Source: Meconema thalassinum (taxonomy: Eukaryota > Arthropoda > Insecta > Orthoptera > Tettigoniidae). Taken from it: DNA of 64,000 nt. The DNA is taken from the NCBI GenBank assembly GCA_946902985.2, contig OX336391.1, forward strand, positions 300,210,775 through 300,274,774. The letters run 5' to 3'. Shown piece by piece: positions 57,005 to 64,000 of the stretch; positions within the stretch are counted from its first letter, which is position 1; each line of letters opens with the position of its first letter. Below the pieces are notes generated by a model. That model did not search any database. It was not told where the DNA came from and saw nothing but the letters and a program-made list of their open reading frames with translations. The position numbers were made by a program, and so were the translations under genes.

Positions 57005-58122
57005 ACATACCTGCCAACGTCTCAAAATGGACAATCGGGAGATTCGACGTGGCAGGGGGGAAAGGTACGTGGGGGCGATGCTACATAATACATACACAGG
57101 CTAAAACATTACAGCAAATATGTACACGACTAACATTTTATGACATACCATTTTACAAATATATTTAGTTAAACTGAGTAAATTTAAATTCTAACTGGCC
57201 TATAAAACAAGCATACCTTTCATTGGACTGAAAACACACCATTTTTCAGGCAAGCAATAACCTTCTTTTATTCTTCATAGCACATTTCTGCAAGGATGGC
57301 CGAAGTTTTAGTTCTGACTGAGCCATATCTCCCGGCAATTTTTGAGTCTGGGAACATCTTCCTAAATAAAGGACCAGAGTGATCGCAACAATTGACAGGG
57401 AGGTTATGTTCAATAACAAAAGATGTGGACAATACTTCTGCACGTGTTATACTGTCAGTGTCTTCCTCCTTACACTTGAAATAATCAAGTTTCTTTTTCC
57501 CCCAACTTATTGGGCATTGTCTTCATGTTTCTTTCAGAGCACATGTTTTGAAATGTCCTCCTTCCCCCCATGCGAGATACTAAAAATCACACCTAGACAC
57601 TACAAAATGCAAATGTTGCGCCTATTCTTGACTCAGTTATATGCAGGAATTATCTTTGTACACACTTTTAAATGTCACATCAGCCTACCGGCATATTAAA
57701 GACAACAACATCTACGTTACCCTATATAGAAATCATATAATTTCACGTATGAAACAAATACAATATTCCGCAGCGTGCAACTACCTCTCACCCATTGACT
57801 ATTATGCAAAACTTCTAGGAACAAGCGCTCAATTAACCCTCGACGATTTCAAGCAAAGAGATATTCGAAGCCAACTAAAAGAGGGACGCGGGAGATAGAA
57901 CACAGTTATGGATTATCGATACAGAGCGAAACTGCGGTATCGAAACACGTAAAATCGATCCGTTCGATAGACGACTGGAGTTTGTCATCTCGCACATTTA
58001 ATCTGAAATTACATGCGGGATTTTTGAAAAATCAAGAGATTTAATATGTTAAGTGGGAGGACGGGAGGAATGGTCTAAAATAGGGAGTCTCCCGCATAAA
58101 TCGGGAGAGTTGGCAGGTATGA
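57005..58122 (-). mobile_element. hAT deletion derivative related to the 27553-32644 element
   Basis: The ends ACATACCTGCCAACGTCTC and the complement TCATACCTGCCAACTCTC match the 27553-32644 family ends for the first ten to twelve bases. On the minus strand, at about 57240-57560, relics of the same transposase N-terminus can be read, for example FRKMFPDSKIAG facing FKKMFPTSEVAK of the intact copy, and ATCLAEMC facing TTCIVNKMA-type sequence. Flanks AATCTAAC and AATGTAAT share 6 of 8 bases. It probably depends on an autonomous relative to move. Confidence 0.75.
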
Positions 58123-59272
58123 ATGTAATAAAAAATCGGGACTGCTAGCTCGGTTTAGATGCCACCTAAATCATAACAGAACATCAATGAATCAAGGAAA
58201 GAGTCACTTTTCCTAATTTACAAATGTTCATTTAAAGCCAGGCAAAGAATAAATTACATTTTCATATACTTCCATGCTGAGATGACTGTAGTTCAATTGA
58301 ATCCTGAAAATGGACATTGTGAGAAATAATATACAAAATTATTGACATTTAAAATTTGGTGTTCTGTTCTACAGCAAAAGAATTTGGGTAGTAAATAAAG
58401 ATACGAGAAAATCGCATTTTGAAATTGATTTTGTAGCACTTTCATTTTCAAAAATAGCATTTTGGAGCATTTTGAAATTTAAAAATTAGCATTTTGTAGC
58501 ATTTAAAAGTTTGTCACCAGGTACAATAAACAGGTTCAAAATAATATGCACGGAAACTAATTCAAACATGTGCAGGATTGGAAATATGGGCGTTTCTGAT
58601 AAACGGCATAAGCATTTAATATAAGTCTCCTGTTGTGTGTGTGGTTTTTATTTTTACTAAGGGAGTGTTAGAAGTATTAAAATCCTAATATCAGTATTAC
58701 AGAAATGTAGAAACTTGACATCATACATTTTTCAGAAATGTGAGATCTCTGAAAATAAAGGCATTAGCCTGGCTAATTGGTAAGATTGAGTTAAAGTGCT
58801 GTCGGTTGGTTGTATGACGTGAGACGAGGGTACCTAAGCTATGCTCAAAAGATCCAAAGGTCATGTTCTCATTATGCAATCAACAATATCAGGTGTTGTG
58901 CAGCAACTCAAATATTGAGGGCCGGCGGAGAGTTGTATTAGTTCACTGGTACCAAGGTGCCAATTGTTAGAATAAAGCGAGCTGTGGTCAGGCAACAATG
59001 CTTGTCTTACGAAGTTTACTGTGTGGCAGGTGGAATGACGACAATACCAGGCTGTCCTGGACTCGATGGATCAATTGGTTCAAATTCTGAGGATGGCTAA
59101 GAAATCCTTTTGTGTGGTTTTCCTACTAACTCCTTGCCAAGTTCCATTCATTTCTTTTAATAACTTATCTTATGAGGTAGGATTCAAGTGTCATTTGACC
59201 ATTAAACCACCGGCAAATAGAAATTCAATGCCCCTCATTGAAAAGGAAGTAATAATGTGAATCATACATTTA

Positions 59273-60172
59273 CCGTATATACTCGAATACCACCCACACA
59301 TTTTTAAACAAATTCGGACGTGAAAAATTGGGGTGCGGGTCTTATTTGAGTCATCCAAATTTGAAAGATCTAAATTGCCCGCCGCGCGCGATATCGGGTG
59401 TTGCGAGTATCTGCTAGATGGTGCTAGCCTTCTTCCGGCTATAACTTTGTTTTCCCGTACGCACGCGGCTTCATACAGTCCCGCGCACGTTCTCCGAGTG
59501 TAAACATGAATGCTACGAAACGTTTGCGGTCATTTACTGTGAGTGAGAAATTGAAAGTTGTGAGGGAAGCTGAAGTTATTGGAAATCGTGCCTGGTAGGA
59601 AATATGATATTGACGAGTCATGTATTCGTGATTGAGCGGGATGACATCTATGCTACAACCACTGGATGTCTGCGTGAACCGCCCGTTCAAAGCAGCCTTG
59701 AAACAGCTGTATACGGAGCGGATGGCGGCCGATAAGCACACACCGACTCCAACTGGTCGTATTCAGCGCCCGAAAGTTCAGCTGCTGTGTTCGTGGATTT
59801 TGACGGCATGGAATCGTATCTCTGGAGATCTCATACGGAAGAGCTTCAAGAAATGTAGTATTTCGAATGCTATGGAGGCAGTGATGACGACATTTAGTGG
59901 GAAAGTGATGGTGATAAAAGTTCCGAAGCTGGTACTTCTGATGACGATGAATGACGTGTTTGTGTACTTTTATTTGTATTTTTAATAGTTTGATGTGTGT
60001 TATTTTAGGACGACTTCAAAACTGTTGGAAACTATTTTGGATAAATGCAATTCTGTTTATTTAGTTAAGATAGTAAATAATTTTGAGTAAAAAATTTTTT
60101 TTTTTAAATTTTGTTCTTCAAAATCAGGGTGCGGGTCTTATTCGGGGGCGGGTCGTATTCGAGTAAATACGG
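59273..60172 (+). mobile_element. Tigger (pogo-type) element, internally deleted
   Basis: Inverted ends: CCGTATATACTCGAATACC on the left and CCGTATTTACTCGAATACG on the right (reverse strand), flanked by TA at 59271-59272 and 60173-60174. The first transposase part begins near 59506 with MNATKRLRSFTVSEKLKVVR (HTH region). A second frame (59632-59985) holds MTSMLQPLDVCVNRPFKAAL, LKQLYTERM and IRKSFKKCSISNAMEAV, the conserved Tigger C-terminal region. Most of the central DDE domain is absent, and a frameshift precedes the stop. It is 900 bp long. Confidence 0.85.
59632..59985 (+). pseudogene. Tigger transposase C-terminal fragment
   Basis: A 117-residue frame starts at SGMTSMLQPLDVCVNRPFKA, the segment that lies after the second catalytic Asp in pogo/Tigger transposases, then LCSWILTAWNRISGDLIRKS and FKKCSISNAMEA. 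The tail after that is frame-shifted and ends in unrelated residues. The same KSFKK-GI-NA pattern appears in copies C and D of the tandem-repeat family, linking both families to the pogo/Tigger group. Confidence 0.8.
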
Positions 60173-60174
60173 TA

Positions 60175-61300
60175 CTTAACTTTGTGTAAATATCACACAA
60201 TGGATAATTAGGCCTAACTAAATAATAAAATGTATGTTTACTCCCTCATTATTTCCTGACCACACTGCGACTCTTGACTGACAATCTGTAAAAGGTATCC
60301 GAATTCACGGAGAAATCGCCGGACGACATGTAACATAACCTATAACTCACACATGGTAGAGAATACTTTCATCATATTATACAACATTTCCCAAGCAAAG
60401 AGAACGCCTTGACAAAAATTGTCTATTCATATCACGATACGTACTTGAGAGTTTTCATTTTCATTTAAAATACAACAAATGAGGGCCGGCGCGATATAAA
60501 CCTATATAAGCATAACCTTATTGCTCTAATTTTTAAAAGGAATCTGCACAAACGATTGGAATATTCCTTTTATTAGCACAACCAACTGAAACTACGAAAT
60601 AATTTCTCCAAAACCATCGTTTTACTGGCGATAAACAGTGGATATTATGCGGCAATAATAACAGCACCATTTTCAAAATAATTTTTACCGTAATCGATTG
60701 TTTTCACGACAATAATCGATGTTCGTACATAACGATTATTACTCGTAAATATTGATTATATAGCCGATATTTTCATTGCTGGGAACTCGCAAATTTCAAA
60801 GTTGCGGCGCGAAAATGTAATAAAACATAATATTCAACATTAATCGGTAAATTCGGCACGTTTCGCATTTATCACATTTATGGGAATAATTCGCAAGAAC
60901 CCTTAGTTATCACACTTTGTCGCACATTCAGTTTCGCAAATTTTGGGTATACATAGTCATATTAGTTACCAGGTAGTTGAAAAAAGGAGAAAAAAGTAAA
61001 ATTCGCATTTATCGCAATTGCGATTTTCCCGTATCTCTAGTGAAAAACTAAATTGTCCATGAAGATGGTATATTGGCTTCACGGCCAGTGAATTAAAACT
61101 CAGTAATTTTTCTAGGTTTGTGCCATGTCTTGTGTTGGGTTTCGCCTAGGACAATAAGCTGGCCAATCAGCGGCCTCTCAACCAATTCACCAAAAGTCTG
61201 GATACATTTGTATAGCCTTTACCTGATGCTAAATATGGAAATTTTACTTACACACAGCTTAGCTTGCAAACATTTTAAGCCTTATTTCATGCATTAAGAA
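60175..61300 (-). other. ABCE1 intron, no recognised gene
   Basis: AT-rich. It includes a stretch of repeated ATCGAT/AATAATCG motifs near 60660-60760 and CGCATTT/TCGCA motifs near 60850-61020. No coding or RNA gene was recognised. Confidence 0.35.
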
Positions 61301-61303
61301 TAT

Positions 61304-61450
61304 GATGTTATTGGTTTTACGTCCCTGTAACTACTGCGGCTTTTAGGGACGCCGGGGTGTCGGAATTTTGCCCCAAAGGGAATCTTTAACGTGCCAGTAA
61401 ATCTACTGATTTTATCCCGCTATCTTGGGTTTTGCAGGTGAGAACGTTAC
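61304..61450. mobile_element. SINE-like repeat (second copy of the 18425 family)
   Basis: It begins GTTATTGGTTTTACGTCCC and holds CTACTGCGGCTTTTAGGGAC, then AACGTGCCAGTAAATCTACT. It lies about 90 bp downstream, in gene sense, of the donor of the ABCE1 exon at 61541-61825. Confidence 0.6.
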
Positions 61451-61540
61451 CGCTAACCCACACAGCCAGTCCATGCATTAAGATAAAAGTAAACTGAATT
61501 GAAATGAAAAAAGTAATTGATACCAGACTATGTACTGTAC

Positions 61541-61825
61541 CTCTGCCTTCATCTGGCTCCAGTTTACCAGCCAACATCCGAATAAAGGTAGTTTTACCAG
61601 TTCCATTTTCTCCTAAGAGGACCAGGATTTCTGAATCTGAAAACTGGCCTTTTTCCACAGCTAAGTGGAAATTCCCCATACTCTTGGTCATCTTTGGGTA
61701 CTCATAGTGATTCATACGTTTCACCTCTTCTTCATTCGCTGATTCTGCTACCTTAAATACAAGTGATTCATCTCGGAAACGAAGATTCTCAGTAGGAACA
61801 AATCCATCCAAGAATATATTAATTC
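61541..61825 (-). CDS. ABCE1: ABCE1 coding exon, hinge and Walker A of NBD2
   Basis: The acceptor TTTCAG precedes 61825 and the donor GTACAG follows 61541. The 285-bp exon starts after the first base of a split Gly codon and ends with the first base of another (both phase 1). It encodes [40 protein letters not shown], a linker, then [20 protein letters not shown] with the Walker A P-loop (GENGTGKT) and [14 protein letters not shown]. It corresponds to human ABCE1 residues about 321-415. The exons before it lie beyond the window's right edge. This is the first ABCE1 exon visible in transcription order here. Confidence 0.97.
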
Positions 61826-61861
61826 CTGAAATTACAAACAATCACTGGTATCAAAAGTTAA

Positions 61862-63727
61862 TCTAGTATCATTTCAATGTCTCGAACAGCTAGAGACAGA
61901 AATCACACAAAATATATCAAGAAAGAATTGGCCAATCTCAAAGCCACAAGTAATTCTGGATCAGAATACACTAAACCCTTCACCATCCAGGACATTGACA
62001 TAGCGCTGAAAGATGTAAAAAGCGGCAAGGCCCCGGGATTTGATGGAATACATCCAGAATTCTTGATAAACAGTGGAAAGCATGCTCGTCTTTGGCTATC
62101 CAAGCTAGCCACTAAAATTGTTCAGACTGGTAAGCTACCTCGTCTGTTTAAATTGACGAAGATCGTTGCCATACTGAAGCCTGGGAAACCAAGTGACAGA
62201 CCAGACAGTTATAGACCTATCTCATTGTTGAGCGTATGCTATAAATTAATTGAGAGACTAATCTTGAACAGAATCGCCTCAAAAGTGCTTGAAGTAATTC
62301 CCATAGAACAAGCAGGATTTAGACTACAACGGAGTTGCACGGACCAAGTTCTCTCTTTAACCACCTATATTGAGGCAGGGTTCCAGAATCGCCAAAAAAC
62401 ATCAGTAGCATTTATTGACCTTAAGGCAGCTTATGACACTGTTTGGAGAGAGGGTGTAATTTATAAATTACCAAGTTATCCCTTGTAAGACACTGGCTCG
62501 TCTTGTAAGCAACATGCTGAATGATAGAAGCTTCCAGGTCATCATGGGCAGTGAAATTAGCAAACCAAGTAAATTAAATAATGGACTTCCTCAAGGATCA
62601 GTGCTTGCCCCACTCTTGTTCAGCCTCTAAATATCAAATTTGCCCTCCACAAAATCGAGGAAGTTTGGATATGCTGACGACTGGGCAATTGCTACTAGAG
62701 ATCCATGTTTCGAAAGTACAGAAGAGACACTGACAAATGATCTTTCTGCACTGGGAGATTATTTTCGCAAATGGAGACTTCAGCCAAGCACAACTAAGAC
62801 CGAAGTTGCTTGCTTCCACCTGAACAATAAAATGGCAACAAGGGAACTTACAGTTTACTTCAATAACATCCTCCTTTGCCATAACAGACATCCCAAGTAT
62901 TTGGGTATAACATTGTCATTCACAGAACACCTACGAATGACTTCTGTCAAAATGAAGACAAGAAACAACATCTTACGGAAATTATGTGGCACCACTTGGG
63001 GTGCCAATGCAACTACTCTCCGTTGCTCAGCTCTAGTTTATTCTGTTGCTGAGTATTGTGCTCCTGTGTGGATAAATAGTCTGCATGTAAGATTAATAGA
63101 TGTACAATTGAATAACACCATGCGCATGATAACAGGAACAATTATGTCAACTCCTTCCTATTCTCAGCCACATCCCACCACCTCATTTGCGGCGATGCAA
63201 CATTTTGATAAGAGAATATAGAAAGATCCAGACTAACAAACAACTACCAATCCATGGAGACATTGGTGATCTACATGTGAAACGATTACGTTCAAGACAT
63301 CCACCTATCTGCACAGCGGAGAATCTTGCAACTAACAAATTCAACCTGACTGAGAGATGGTCTTCTGATTGGAATTCGTTTGCCCCTCCAGAGAGTACAG
63401 TAATGCCATGCATAACTGAGCAGGTGCCAGGGTTCACTCAGCCTAGAAAGACCTGGTCAAAATTAAATTGAATCCGGACCAATCACAGTGTATGCGGCGA
63501 TCTCCTGTACAAGTGGAGGAAAAAATCTTCGTCATTTTGCGAGTGCGGTGCTGAAAGACAGACTGTTCGGCACCTAGTTCAGGAATGCCCACAAACATCA
63601 TACAGTGGTGACTTCAGCGACTTCTTCCTAGGGACACCACAGGCCCTTCATTACGTTTCGAAACTTGATGTCAAATTGTAAATAATTTTCATGTATGCCA
63701 TACGATAAATAAATAAATAAATAAATA
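61862..63727 (+). mobile_element. Jockey/CR1-like LINE, 5'-truncated, (AAAT)n tail
   Basis: This LINE lies in the ABCE1 intron, antisense to the gene, and starts within about 40 bp of the acceptor of the 61541-61825 exon. Plus-strand frames give a reverse transcriptase and then a C-terminal region with a CECGAERQTVRHLVQECPQ zinc-ribbon-like motif, ending near 63681. A tail of AAAT repeats is at 63704-63727. Two or three frameshifts break the protein. The endonuclease is missing. Confidence 0.85.
61877..63471 (+). pseudogene. Jockey/CR1-like reverse transcriptase, frameshifted
   Basis: The first frame (61877-62488) covers the region before motif 1 and the fingers: KDVKSGKAPGFDGIHPEFL, IVAILKPGKPSDRPDSYRPI, SLLSVCYKLIERLILNRI, EQAGFRLQRSCTDQVLSL and AFIDLKAAYDTVWREG with the first catalytic Asp. 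A frameshift follows near 62485. NGLPQGSVLAPLLFSL reads in another frame at 62580-62630. The next frame (62640-63221) begins before KFGYADDWAIATRD (YADD active site), then LQPSTTKTEVACFHLNN and HPKYLGITLSFTEHL. The last frame (63187-63471) is the C-terminal part. The catalytic residues are intact, but the frame breaks prevent a full protein. Confidence 0.8.
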
Positions 63728-63850
63728 CAATAGGTTACATTCCAAGATTAATGTGAATATTATACCTAACTAACCTTAGAGAGAATTAATCACAAAACAG
63801 GGCAGAAACGGCGATTTAAAAAAAAAATGACTATATAATAGCAATCTTAT

Positions 63851-64000
63851 AGTTTTATGTGGCTCTTAACCCTGCACGCATCTATTTTATGTGGAATCCA
63901 GACCATGAGATGTGTTGTTTTACTTCGTTAATCCTACAATGAATTAAACAGGAATCGAATCGGGTCCACCTAGGTGAGAAGCAAGTATCTTGACTGCTGC
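63851..64000 (-). mobile_element. tRNA-derived SINE, cut by window end
   Basis: It matches the 24259-24449 SINE in the same orientation: AGTTTTATGTGGCTC, then TTTATGTGGAATCCAGACCA, AATCGAATCGGGTCCACCTA and GGTGAGAAGCAAGTATCTTG. The tRNA-like head is at the right edge and runs past position 64000. Confidence 0.75.

Larger units (their letters stand above)
58398..61041. mobile_element. Possible larger DNA element around the Tigger copy
   Basis: Inverted ends are suspected: GATACGAGAAAATCGC near 58400 and the complement of GATACGGGAAAATCGC near 61020-61037. The sequence just inside both also shares CGCATTT runs. No target duplication was found, so this is weak. If real, the Tigger copy at 59273-60172 is nested inside it. 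Confidence 0.35.

Noticed and set aside
1..64000. CRISPR array or bacterial operon
   Set aside because: Tandem repeats here are long and degenerate, with no short conserved direct repeats and unique spacers; gene structure is intron-split and eukaryotic.

Overview
The window is a stretch of a large, repeat-rich insect nuclear genome. I infer an insect because the one host gene reads as an arthropod-type ABCE1 split by multi-kilobase GT-AG introns, and because the rest is insect-type transposons (Tigger/pogo, mariner, Tc1, hAT, PIF/Harbinger, TTAA-type elements, RTE-like and Jockey-like LINEs, tRNA-derived SINEs). A polyneopteran (Orthoptera or allied) is my best guess from the SINE types, held loosely. 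There are no operons and no bacterial signals.

Host gene. ABCE1 (RNase L inhibitor / pixie, the ribosome-recycling ATPase) lies on the minus strand. Four coding exons are visible, at 61541-61825, 54474-54589, 50393-50589 and 41566-41800, with canonical splice sites and matching phases. They encode about 277 residues, from just before the linker to the second nucleotide-binding domain almost to the C-terminus. The 5' half lies beyond position 64000. The short last coding exon was not found.

Layout. 1-1100: degenerate ~90-bp tandem repeats. 1294-2084: two inverted tRNA-SINEs. 5099-9904: a 4.8-kb DNA transposon with a perfect 8-bp target duplication. 10232-11455: Tc1 relic. 11521-13060: hAT-type element with a pogo-type element nested inside. 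13069-17320: gene-free, with SINEs and small duplications. 17321-18176: hAT-type MITE. 19398-19427: hammerhead-like relic. 19985-23925: nearly full-length decayed RTE-like LINE, interrupted by a 450-bp foldback element. 24259-26846: SINE, mariner-like and Tc1 relics. 26914-36133: the most structured block, a four-level nest: a Penelope-like inverted-repeat element carrying hammerhead-ribozyme motifs, split by an RTE-like LINE, whose (ATC)n tail holds a complete hAT transposon with an intact 713-residue transposase, which holds a TTAA-flanked Kolobok/Mutator-like element. 37319-41404: LINE fragment, deleted mariner, tandem-repeat Tigger-type element, and a truncated LTR retrotransposon (LTR, primer-binding site and decayed gag).

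41566-64000 is the ABCE1 locus. Its introns hold further copies of the tandem-repeat Tigger-type family (42738-45387, 51060-52364, 53945-54225), a 1.76-kb unclassified insertion, a hairpin MITE, a PIF/Harbinger element, decayed Tigger copies, several LINE pieces and a deletion derivative of the hAT family seen at 27553-32644.

The elements do not work together as a pathway. The window's interest lies in datable insertion order, one possibly mobile hAT element, ribozyme-bearing Penelope-like repeats with covariation support, and an unusual tandem-repeat Tigger-derived family.
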